Positions 1-5,136 of a DNA stretch of 5,713 bases are shown here, in pieces. The notes under the pieces are model-generated. The model made no database searches and was not told the DNA's origin. It saw only the letters and a list, made by a program, of their open reading frames with translations. The DNA is from Bacteroidota bacterium. GTDB taxonomy: Bacteria; Pseudomonadota; Alphaproteobacteria; Puniceispirillales; Puniceispirillaceae. How positions within the stretch are numbered: the first letter of the stretch is position 1; the number at the start of each line of letters is the position of its first letter. The stretch lies in contig JAACDV010000016.1 of the NCBI GenBank assembly GCA_009936825.1, positions 1 through 5,713 of the forward strand. The letters are read 5' to 3'. Position numbers and translations under genes: made by a program.

Positions 1-3
1 ATT

Positions 4-31
4 TAGGGGGCGGCATCTAGGGGGCGGTATT
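4..31. repeat. 14-bp tandem duplication upstream of glcF
   Basis: Two adjacent copies, TAGGGGGCGGCATC (4-17) and TAGGGGGCGGTATT (18-31), match at 12 of 14 positions. A degenerate third start, TAAGGGC, follows at 32-38 and supplies the AAGGG that probably acts as the glcF ribosome binding site. The copies sit immediately before the gene start. The window begins at position 1, so more copies could lie upstream. Confidence 0.7.
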
Positions 32-44
32 TAAGGGCAACGAT

Positions 45-1373
45 ATGCAAACGCATTTTACTCCGGATCAGCTTTTGGATCCGCAAATCAGGGAAGCGGA
101 CGCGATTCTGCGCAAATGCGTTCATTGTGGTTTTTGCGTGGCAACCTGTCCCACCTACGTGTTGACCGGAGATGAGCGTGATAGCCCGCGCGGCCGGATT
201 TGGCTGATGCGTGAGCTGTTGGAATCGCCCGAAACTGTCTCGGCTGAAACCGGCTTTCACCTTGATCGGTGCCTTGGCTGTATGTCCTGCATGACGACCT
301 GTCCGTCGGGCGTTGATTATAATAATCTACTGGACATTGGCCGCGAACGGATCGAGCGCAAGGTAGAGCGCCCGCTTGCCGATAGGGTGAGGCGCCGTCT
401 GCTGGCGCGCATTATTCCGCATGCCGCAAGGTTTCATTTGCTCCTGCGGTTCGGGCGTCTTGCTGCGCTATTTGCCCCTTTGATGCCGACCCACATCCGG
501 GCAGCGCTTACCAAAGTGCCATCAAGGCTCGCCAAGCTTGACCGGATTGGCGGAAAAACCATGTCGTTTAAGCCCGGAGTGCAGGCGAAAAAACATGTGA
601 TCCTGCTGGCTGGCTGCGCGCAACGGGCGCTTGATCCGGCGATTAATGCCAGCACGGTGCGCGTTCTGAACAAGCTGGGTGTTGAGGTTACCGTTCGTGC
701 TGAAGCGCATTGCTGCGGGGCGTTGGCGCATCACATCGGGGAGGCGGCTGCGGCGGCTGCGGCGATGCGGGCAACGCTAGGTGCGTGGCGTGACGAATTA
801 CAATCCCGCAAGGTTGATGCGATTTTGGTAAATGCGTCGGGCTGCGGGACGATGATAAAGGATTATGCTCACATCACCGCCAATAGTTTTGCCGCAAATG
901 TTGGGGGCGATGCTAATCGGTGCCCCACAAATCAACAGCTTGTCGAAACAGCGAGGCAGGTTTCGGCGATGACAATGGATATTTGTGAATTCCTGGCCGA
1001 ACTACCGCTGGCGGATATTGTTGAGCGCGCGCGTGAAGGTCGCGGCGAGATTACCTATCATTCCGCCTGTTCTCTGCAGCATGGCCAGAAAATCCACGAT
1101 CTTCCAATGCAGCTTTTGCGGCAGGTTGGCTTTGTAGTGAGGCAACCGCAGGAGCCGCATTTATGTTGCGGATCGGCGGGGGTCTATAACATTCTTCAGC
1201 CCGAAATGGCGGACGGACTCCGGTCTCGAAAGCTGGATAATCTGAAACGCGCAGGGGCGCCGTTTGTGGCGGCGGGAAACATCGGTTGCATCACGCAGCT
1301 TGATGGTGATTTGCCGGTGCGACACACAATTCAGTATATTGACTGGGCGTGCGGTGGACCGCCGCCGGTTTGA
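45..1373 (+). CDS. glcF: Glycolate oxidase iron-sulfur subunit GlcF
   Basis: This 442-residue protein is the electron-transfer subunit of glycolate oxidase (GlcDEF), which oxidises glycolate to glyoxylate at the membrane. Two ferredoxin-type [4Fe-4S] motifs are visible at the N-terminus: CVHCGFCVATCP (residues 25-36) and CLGCMSCMTTCP (76-87). Two cysteine-rich CCG domains follow, with Cys191 in LAGCAQ and Cys223-Cys224-Gly in the first, and Cys342 in HSACSLQHG and Cys374-Cys375-Gly in the second. This order is typical of GlcF and related heterodisulfide-reductase-like proteins. The ATG at 45 has AAGGG at 33-37 in front of it at suitable spacing. The protein is longer than E. coli GlcF (about 407 residues), partly through extra sequence around residues 286-302 between the CCG domains. 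glcD and glcE are expected upstream but are not in view. The related lactate-oxidation protein LutA is less likely because of the length and the N-terminal HFTPDQL-like start. Confidence 0.93.
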   Translation: MQTHFTPDQLLDPQIREADAILRKCVHCGFCVATCPTYVLTGDERDSPRGRIWLMRELLESPETVSAETGFHLDRCLGCMSCMTTCPSGVDYNNLLDIGRERIERKVERPLADRVRRRLLARIIPHAARFHLLLRFGRLAALFAPLMPTHIRAALTKVPSRLAKLDRIGGKTMSFKPGVQAKKHVILLAGCAQRALDPAINASTVRVLNKLGVEVTVRAEAHCCGALAHHIGEAAAAAAAMRATLGAWRDELQSRKVDAILVNASGCGTMIKDYAHITANSFAANVGGDANRCPTNQQLVETARQVSAMTMDICEFLAELPLADIVERAREGRGEITYHSACSLQHGQKIHDLPMQLLRQVGFVVRQPQEPHLCCGSAGVYNILQPEMADGLRSRKLDNLKRAGAPFVAAGNIGCITQLDGDLPVRHTIQYIDWACGGPPPV

Positions 1374-1395
1374 ATCGTAGCCGGTTTGAGTTTTG
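1364..1395. repeat. 16-bp imperfect tandem duplication over the glcF stop codon
   Basis: GCCGGTTTGA occurs at 1364-1373, where its TGA is the glcF stop, and again at 1380-1389, exactly 16 bp later. Over the whole 16-bp period 12 positions match, with the first 10 identical. The second copy lies in the 41-bp gap between the convergent glcF and fumarase genes, so the stop-codon context has been duplicated outside the gene. Confidence 0.5.
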
Positions 1396-1423
1396 AAAAA
1401 AATTTATCAGCTACCTAGCCGAT
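1396..1423 (-). terminator. Probable intrinsic terminator of the fumarase gene
   Basis: On the minus strand ATCGGCT-AGGT-AGCTGAT (1423 to 1406) folds into a 7-bp stem with one G-U pair and a 4-nt loop. It overlaps the fumarase stop codon (1417-1415). Three A residues and then seven T residues (1402-1396) follow. The stem is short and not very GC-rich, so the efficiency is uncertain. No matching T-run was seen for glcF on the plus strand. Confidence 0.5.
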
Positions 1424-3019
1424 ATCGAAAAAGTCGTTGCCCTTGTCATCAGTGATGATAAAGGCCGGGAAATTTTCAACCTCAATTTTCCAGATGGCTT
1501 CCATACCAAGCTCGGGATATTCCAGAACCTTGATATTTTTGATCGATTCCAGCGCCAGCTTTGCTGCAACACCGCCAATGCTGCCAAGATAAAATCCGCC
1601 ATTCGCCTCGCAGCTATCACGAACCTGACGCGACCGGTTGCCTTTTGCCAGCATTACCATTGATCCGCCAGCGGCCTGAAATCTGGGGACATAGCTATCC
1701 ATCCGGCCAGCGGTCGTAGGCCCAAACGATCCGGATGCCATTCCGTCTGGCGTTTTAGCCGGTCCGGCATAATAGACAGGGTGATCCTTGAAATAATCTG
1801 GCAGGGTACCTTCGGCCTCCATCCGTTCCAGTAATTTGGCATGGGCAATGTCGCGCGCCACAATCAGCGGACCGGTTAATGACAGCCGCGTTTTGACCGG
1901 ATACTGGCTGAGGGAGTGCAAGATATCGGCCATTGGCTGGTTCAGGTCAATCGGCACGGCGGCGGCTTCATCCTCTTCAACTTCGGGAAGAAAACGCGCC
2001 GGATTACGCTCCAGCTTTTCGATAAAAATACCGTCAGGGGTGATTTTCGCCAGCGCCTGACGGTCAGCCGAACAGGAAACGCCAATGCCAATCGGACAGG
2101 AGGCACCGTGTCGAGGCAACCGGATAACGCGCACATCATGGCAGTAATATTTGCCGCCAAACTGCGCCCCAATGCCTAACTCGCGGGTGATTTGCAGAAT
2201 TTCTGCTTCCCAGTCAAGATCGCGCCAGGCATGGCCGATATCATTACCGGTTGTAGGCAGCCCATCCAGTGCGCGAATTGAGGCCTGTTTAACAGTTTTC
2301 AGATTATATTCGGCAGAGGTGCCGCCAATCCCAACAGCAAGATGGTAAGGCGGGCAGGCCGATGTTCCCAGATCCACGATTGCGGTCCGGATAAAGTCCC
2401 GCATGCCTTCGGGGTTCAGCACCGCTTTGGTTTTCTGGTGAAGGAAGGTTTTGTTGGCCGAACCGCCGCCTTTTTGCACGAAGGCAAATTTATATTCCAG
2501 ACCCTTGCCAGCATAAAGTTCAATCTGAGCTGGCAGGTTGGTGCCGGTGTTCACCTCTTCAAACATGCTGGTTGCGGCAAGTTGTGAATAGCGCAGGTTG
2601 CTGGTTTGATAAGTATCAAACACGCCGCGTGACAGGGCCATGCTGTCATCACCATCGATTAAGACCCTATCCCCGCGATAGCCGGCGATAATCGCCGTTC
2701 CCGTATCTTGGCACATTGGCAGCAGACCATCGGCGGCGATCACCGCGTTTTTCAGCATTTCCAGCGCGACAAAGCGATCATTGTGGCTGGCCTCGGGGTC
2801 TTTCAGAATATCGGCAAGCTGGCTAAGATGGCCGCTCCGAAGAAGATGCGATATGTCGGTAAAAGCTCGCGCCGCCAGAACTGTTAACGCCTCCGGGGCA
2901 ACTTTCAAAAATGTCTCGCCGCCAAGTTCAACCAGTTCGACATGGTCTTTTGAAACCAGCTCATACGGGGTGGTATCAGCAGATTGCGGGAACATCGGGC
3001 TATAGACAAAATCTGTCAT
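1415..3019 (-). CDS. fumA: Fumarate hydratase class I (iron-sulfur fumarase)
   Basis: This 534-residue enzyme catalyses reversible hydration of fumarate to L-malate in the TCA cycle and is cytosolic. It belongs to the oxygen-sensitive [4Fe-4S] class I family (E. coli FumA/FumB, about 548 residues), not the FumC superfamily. Candidate cluster ligands are Cys103 in [10 protein letters not shown], Cys222 in GTSACPPYH and Cys316 in GVSCSADR. Other family signatures are KGGGSANKT (183-191), [11 protein letters not shown] (230-240), and in the C-terminal domain [16 protein letters not shown] and [13 protein letters not shown]. The alpha (Fumerase) domain spans roughly residues 1-330 and the C-terminal beta domain the rest. 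The ATG at 3019 is chosen because the protein starts normally there; no clear Shine-Dalgarno precedes it. The start codon lies in a tandem duplication that also creates an out-of-frame ATG 17 bp upstream. The gene is convergent with glcF and lies 93 bp downstream of sspB on the same strand, so it may receive some sspB readthrough. The fumA symbol reflects the family, not a proven ortholog of one E. coli paralog. Confidence 0.95.
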   Translation of the reverse strand: MTDFVYSPMFPQSADTTPYELVSKDHVELVELGGETFLKVAPEALTVLAARAFTDISHLLRSGHLSQLADILKDPEASHNDRFVALEMLKNAVIAADGLLPMCQDTGTAIIAGYRGDRVLIDGDDSMALSRGVFDTYQTSNLRYSQLAATSMFEEVNTGTNLPAQIELYAGKGLEYKFAFVQKGGGSANKTFLHQKTKAVLNPEGMRDFIRTAIVDLGTSACPPYHLAVGIGGTSAEYNLKTVKQASIRALDGLPTTGNDIGHAWRDLDWEAEILQITRELGIGAQFGGKYYCHDVRVIRLPRHGASCPIGIGVSCSADRQALAKITPDGIFIEKLERNPARFLPEVEEDEAAAVPIDLNQPMADILHSLSQYPVKTRLSLTGPLIVARDIAHAKLLERMEAEGTLPDYFKDHPVYYAGPAKTPDGMASGSFGPTTAGRMDSYVPRFQAAGGSMVMLAKGNRSRQVRDSCEANGGFYLGSIGGVAAKLALESIKNIKVLEYPELGMEAIWKIEVENFPAFIITDDKGNDFFDIG

Positions 3020-3041
3020 AAGATAAAATCTGTCATATTAT
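3008..3041. repeat. 17-bp tandem duplication containing the fumarase start codon
   Basis: AAAATCTGTCATAAGAT (3008-3024) and AAAATCTGTCATATTAT (3025-3041) are adjacent and match at 15 of 17 positions, the first 13 identical. The left copy contains the real fumarase start (CAT at 3017-3019 on the plus strand). The right copy carries a duplicate of the first codons, ATG ACA GAT TTT, which is out of frame because the period is 17. Confidence 0.75.
3016..3036 (-). promoter_or_regulatory. Possible 6-codon upstream reading frame overlapping the fumarase start
   Basis: The duplicated start region on the minus strand reads ATG ACA GAT TTT ATC TTA TGA, encoding MTDFIL. Its stop TGA (3018-3016) overlaps the fumarase ATG (3019-3017) as ATGA. 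This is the geometry of translational coupling or termination-reinitiation. No strong ribosome binding site precedes either ATG, so translation of the short frame is only a possibility; it may be a passive result of the duplication. Confidence 0.25.
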
Positions 3042-3077
3042 GGGGTCCGGTCCGTTATAGGGTTGCGGTTGTGGCCC

Positions 3078-3113
3078 ACAGCTGATCGTAACAGTACAGC
3101 TGATCGTAACAGT
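3078..3113. repeat. Perfect 18-bp tandem duplication at the sspB stop codon
   Basis: ACAGCTGATCGTAACAGT is repeated twice with no spacer (3078-3095 and 3096-3113) and no mismatch. The right copy ends on the last base of the sspB stop codon, so the array lies immediately downstream of the gene on the minus strand. Each unit holds the palindrome CAGCTG, so the two copies could also pair as a 6-bp stem with a 12-nt loop. No T-run follows, so this is not a typical intrinsic terminator. Confidence 0.9.
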
Positions 3114-3664
3114 TACGAGGGGGTCTTGCGAAAACTATCAAGCGAGACAACGTCAGCGGTCTCATTCTTACCGCGTGCGGCGTTCTTGCTGCCCCTCGCA
3201 GCAGTATCACCGGCGCGCGGGTTGGCGGCGTTCCGGCCCGTATTTCCGCCATCTACATTTCCGTCATCTGCATCATCGATATCATCTTCATCATCATCGG
3301 TCTCGAACTGCAAGCCAAAGCCAACTGACGGGTCGTTAAAGCTGGTCACGGCGGCAAAAGGCACGGTCATAGCCGATGGCTTTCCGCCAAAGAACAGGGT
3401 CACGCTAAATTCTTCGTCTTCAACAACAAGATCGGCATATTGGTGTTGTAGAACGATGGTGATGTTGTCGGGGTGGTTGGCGCGAAGATCATCCTCTATT
3501 TCAACCCCCGGATATCCGGTTTTGAAAGCAATATAGAAATGCGTATCGCCGGGCAGGCCGTCGCTCGCGGCAATATGAAGCGCCGAGCGCACAACCATTC
3601 GCAATGAAGCCTCGACAAGAAGTTCGTAATTCAGGCCGGTAACAATGTCGTTATGGTCAGTCAT
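3113..3664 (-). CDS. sspB: SspB-family ClpXP adaptor (alphaproteobacterial type)
   Basis: This 183-residue cytosolic protein is recognised as an SspB family member, the adaptor that binds ssrA-tagged polypeptides and delivers them to the ClpXP protease. The folded domain covers about residues 1-121, with family-like segments GLPGDTHFYIAFKTGYPGVEI (split around residues 37-56), HPDNITIVLQHQY (64-76) and FSVTLFFGGKP (86-96). A disordered linker follows. It begins with an acidic stretch, TDDDEDDIDDADD (122-134), and continues with Gly/Asn/Ala/Arg-rich sequence to about residue 170. The tail ADVVSLDSFRKTPS is set off from the linker and is the likely ClpX-docking motif, as in other SspB proteins. 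The start ATG at 3664 gives a normal N-terminus, but no strong Shine-Dalgarno is visible. The gene lies about 135 bp downstream of ssrA on the same strand, which supports the assignment and suggests a shared or coordinated output. Tag-binding specificity is inferred from the family. Confidence 0.88.
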   Translation of the reverse strand: MTDHNDIVTGLNYELLVEASLRMVVRSALHIAASDGLPGDTHFYIAFKTGYPGVEIEDDLRANHPDNITIVLQHQYADLVVEDEEFSVTLFFGGKPSAMTVPFAAVTSFNDPSVGFGLQFETDDDEDDIDDADDGNVDGGNTGRNAANPRAGDTAARGSKNAARGKNETADVVSLDSFRKTPS

Positions 3665-3688
3665 CCAGATCAGATCTCAGATACAGCG

Positions 3689-3714
3689 CCAAATTTAGAC
3701 TCCAAATTTAGACT
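3689..3714. repeat. Perfect 13-bp tandem duplication between ssrA and sspB
   Basis: CCAAATTTAGACT occurs at 3689-3701 and again at 3702-3714 with no mismatch or spacer. It lies 25 bp upstream of the sspB start on the minus strand, where a promoter or 5' leader would be. A weaker echo follows, with CTAGGTT at 3713-3719 and 3729-3735. The unit is AT-rich compared with its surroundings. Confidence 0.85.
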
Positions 3715-3798
3715 AGGTTCATTTTGCGCTAGGTTTGCTGTTCACTCTTTTTGCCTCGCATCCAGACTGCCTTTTGGACAAATCCGGTTTCGATACGG

Positions 3799-3832
3799 AA
3801 AAGTGGAGCGCTTCTGTTGCCAGGTGCGCTCC
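3799..3832 (-). terminator. Hairpin and short T-run at the ssrA 3' end
   Basis: On the minus strand GGAGCGC (3832-3826) and GCGCTCC (3811-3805) form a perfect 7-bp stem with a 14-nt loop. Then come A, C and four T residues (3802-3799). This probably marks the 3' end of the tmRNA coding piece, either as a weak intrinsic terminator or as a terminal structural helix. The short T-run leaves room for readthrough into sspB. Confidence 0.5.
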
Positions 3833-3892
3833 GGAACCCCGCCTACCCGAGCTCAATCGGACTGGACTTAAAATCGGTTACTCACGCTACCA

Positions 3893-3931
3893 TTAGGCTG
3901 CGATTGCGACCGGAGCAGTGTTGTCATTTGC
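3893..3931 (-). CDS. tmRNA proteolysis-tag reading frame
   Basis: The frame reads GCA AAT GAC AAC ACT GCT CCG GTC GCA ATC GCA GCC TAA and encodes ANDNTAPVAIAA. With the alanine carried by tmRNA, the added tag is AANDNTAPVAIAA. It has no start codon because translation resumes at GCA (3931-3929), preceded by GTAGTT, as in other tmRNAs where the resume codon follows a TAGT(C/T) context. The ANDN start is typical of alphaproteobacterial tags. The hydrophobic IAA end fits the ClpX degron class (usually LAA or VAA). A second in-frame stop, TAG, lies one codon after TAA. Confidence 0.93.
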   Translation of the reverse strand, partial: ANDNTAPVAIAA

Positions 3932-4016
3932 AACTACTACATGGCCCGATAACGGTGGGTACCATACCGAACGAAAATACTGCCTTTATTACATGCGTCG
4001 ATCCTATTTCGCCCCC

Positions 4017-4076
4017 AATCTTTCAGCTGCCCCTTCTTTATTAAGATCCTCCTATCAAGAGGATCAACAGCTGAAA
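4017..4076 (-). other. Excised spacer of the permuted pre-tmRNA
   Basis: This 60-nt segment lies between the encoded CCA (ending at 4077) and the first base of the coding piece (4016). Its ends are nearly closed by a perfect 9-bp inverted repeat, TTTCAGCTG at 4021-4029 with CAGCTGAAA at 4068-4076. Nested inside is a 7-bp hairpin, GATCCTC (4045-4051) with GAGGATC (4059-4065) around a 7-nt loop. The folded spacer continues from the acceptor stem and holds the two halves together until it is removed. Confidence 0.85.
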
Positions 4077-4157
4077 TGGTGGAGGCGCCGGGTACCGCCC
4101 CCGGGTCCGCTCTGCTTATTTCACAGCACGTTTATCGCCATAGCTGGCAAGCCAGCA
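4077..4157 (-). ncRNA. ssrA: tmRNA acceptor piece (3' half of the mature molecule)
   Basis: The minus strand ends in CCGGG-GGCGGTA-CCCGG-CGCCTCC-A-CCA. This is a 5-bp T-stem with a 7-nt loop, a 7-nt acceptor strand, the discriminator A and an encoded CCA at 4079-4077. The loop lacks the usual TTCGA sequence. Upstream, ACGTGC (4131-4126) can pair with the coding piece. Near the 5' end is the palindrome GCTGGCTTGCCAGC (4156-4143). The 5' boundary is estimated from the putative -10 box. Confidence 0.85.
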
Positions 4158-4162
4158 CCCTT

Positions 4163-4191
4163 AATATAGGCCGGTAGGCGCGCCTTTGGAA
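4163..4191 (-). promoter_or_regulatory. Putative ssrA promoter
   Basis: On the minus strand TATATT (4168-4163) resembles a sigma-70 -10 box and lies just upstream of the acceptor piece, giving a start near 4157. A weak -35 candidate, TTCCAA (4191-4186), lies 17 bp upstream of it. The -10 match is good and the -35 is poor. Confidence 0.4.
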
Positions 4192-4332
4192 GCGCTGTTT
4201 TGATGAACGGGATAAAAGACCGGTTTATTCTTTTTGATTGCGGCTTGATCCGGCCTCTCCAGCGTGCGATTTTTACCGCATTATCTCCCAGCCGTGATGT
4301 CCGGTTAATGCAGTAAAAAGAGGAGCCGCCCG
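4192..4332. promoter_or_regulatory. Divergent control region between ssrA and thyA
   Basis: This gene-free stretch must carry the thyA-folA promoter and upstream elements of ssrA. On the plus strand TTGATC (4245-4250) is a -35-like hexamer, but the hexamer 17 bp further on, GATTTT (4268-4273), is a poor -10 box. The only firm signal is the thyA ribosome binding site AGGAG at 4321-4325, preceded by an A-rich run. I saw no clear operator or riboswitch, and none of the short tandem duplications found at other gene boundaries. Confidence 0.35.
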
Positions 4333-5127
4333 ATGCGCCAATATCTTGATCTTCTGGCACATGTTCTAGATAAAGGGATTGATCGTGGTGATCGGACCGG
4401 AACGGGCACACGCGCGGTTTTCGGGACTCAGATGCGCTTTGATCTTGGCGAGGGGTTTCCTCTGTTAACCACCAAGAAGCTGCATACACGATCAATCTTT
4501 CATGAACTTTTATGGTTTATCAAAGGTGATACCAATATTCGTTATTTGCAGGAAAACGGCGTTTCGATCTGGGATGAGTGGGCCGATGACGAGGGTGATT
4601 TGGGCCCGGTATATGGCAAACAATGGCGCCGGTGGCAGGCCCCTGACGGACGTGAAATTGATCAACTGGCCGATCTTGTCTCGATGATCAAGAGTAATCC
4701 TGAATCGCGCCGGTTGATGTTGTCGGCATGGAATCCTGCCGATATCCCGAACATGGCGCTGCCGCCTTGTCATTGCCTGTTTCAGTTTTTCGTTGCCGAT
4801 GGGCGGCTGTCTTGCCAGCTGTATCAACGTAGTGCCGACATTTTTCTGGGTGTGCCGTTCAACATTGCTTCATACGCGCTGCTAACGCACATGATCGCGG
4901 CGGTGTGCGGGCTGAAAGCGGGTGATTTTGTTCATACGCTGGGTGATGCGCATCTTTATTCGAACCATTTTGATCAGGCGCGCCAGCCATTGACCCGCAT
5001 TCCCGGCGCTTTGCCAAAACTGCTGATACACCGCGTTCCAGATAGCATTGATGACTTCACTTATGATGATTTCGAAATTACCGAATATACGGCGCAGGCG
5101 CATATCGCCGCGCCAATAGCTGTTTAG
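4333..5127 (+). CDS. thyA: Thymidylate synthase ThyA
   Basis: This cytosolic enzyme methylates dUMP to dTMP using 5,10-methylenetetrahydrofolate, releasing dihydrofolate. Its 264 residues equal the E. coli ThyA length, and the key residues fall at the same numbers: Arg21, Arg126-Arg127, the nucleophile Cys146 in [10 protein letters not shown], Arg166-Ser167-Ala168-Asp169, Asn177, and His207/Tyr209 in DAHLYSNH. Trp80 lies in the SIWDEWAD segment. The C-terminus APIAV matches the closing tail of the family. The ATG is preceded by AGGAG at a 7-bp spacing, the best ribosome binding site in the window. folA starts 9 bp after the stop, so the two are almost certainly co-transcribed. The gene is divergent from ssrA. 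No truncation or altered catalytic residue was seen. Confidence 0.98.
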   Translation: MRQYLDLLAHVLDKGIDRGDRTGTGTRAVFGTQMRFDLGEGFPLLTTKKLHTRSIFHELLWFIKGDTNIRYLQENGVSIWDEWADDEGDLGPVYGKQWRRWQAPDGREIDQLADLVSMIKSNPESRRLMLSAWNPADIPNMALPPCHCLFQFFVADGRLSCQLYQRSADIFLGVPFNIASYALLTHMIAAVCGLKAGDFVHTLGDAHLYSNHFDQARQPLTRIPGALPKLLIHRVPDSIDDFTYDDFEITEYTAQAHIAAPIAV

Positions 5128-5136
5128 GGCCGCCGG

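Larger units (their letters stand above)
3799..4016 (-). ncRNA. ssrA: tmRNA coding piece (5' half of the mature molecule)
   Basis: The piece starts at the acceptor-stem strand GGGGGCG (4016-4010), continues through the D-like region with GATCGACG, then a structured stretch before the resume codon that would hold pseudoknot 1, and then the tag frame. Downstream of the tag stop is a GC-rich structured tail ending in a 7-bp hairpin. The 5' end at 4016 is fixed by the pairing geometry and should be made by RNase P. The 3' end near 3799 is inferred from the hairpin and T-run. Confidence 0.85.
3799..4157 (-). ncRNA. ssrA: tmRNA gene, circularly permuted two-piece form (ssrA)
   Basis: tmRNA releases stalled ribosomes, acting as an alanyl-tRNA and then as an mRNA for a degradation tag. 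The gene is permuted, as known in alphaproteobacteria: the 3' acceptor piece (about 4157-4077) is transcribed first, then a spacer (4076-4017), then the 5' coding piece (4016 to about 3799). The segment starting at 4016 begins GGGGGCG and pairs with CGCCTCC just before ACCA at 4080-4077. This gives seven acceptor pairs including G3-U, the alanine identity element. The conserved 5' domain reads GGGGGCGA-AATA-GGATCGACG. A second inter-piece helix is possible between GCATGT (3996-3991) and ACGTGC (4131-4126). A tag frame with a GCA resume codon follows. CCA is encoded. The exact outer 5' and 3' ends are estimates. The gene lies just upstream of the SspB adaptor gene. Confidence 0.93.

Noticed and set aside
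1374..1395. glcF terminator on the plus strand
   Set aside because: The only inverted repeat there is 5 bp with a long AT-rich loop and no following T-run.
3054..3059. TATAAC on the minus strand as a fumarase -10 box
   Set aside because: No reasonable -35 hexamer lies 16-18 bp upstream, so the match alone is too weak to list as a promoter.
3078..3113. CRISPR-like or mobile-element repeat
   Set aside because: There are only two copies with no spacer, and no transposase, integrase or cas gene in the window; a simple tandem duplication fits better.
3063..3536. 157-codon plus-strand frame opposite sspB, Ser-rich
   Set aside because: The serine runs are the antisense reading of the Asp-rich SspB linker; SspB on the minus strand is the real gene.
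3653..4044. Two plus-strand frames of 72 and 97 codons over the ssrA coding piece
   Set aside because: They have no recognisable domain, no good ribosome binding site and lie antisense to the tmRNA, which explains the sequence better.
4076..4170. Plus-strand frame starting MVEAPGTAPGS across the acceptor piece
   Set aside because: It is antisense to the conserved tmRNA acceptor piece. Such strings appear as spurious predicted proteins because the RNA is conserved, not because a protein is made.
4121..4495. 124-codon minus-strand frame running from thyA into ssrA
   Set aside because: It is antisense to conserved thyA and overlaps the tmRNA acceptor piece, with no family resemblance.
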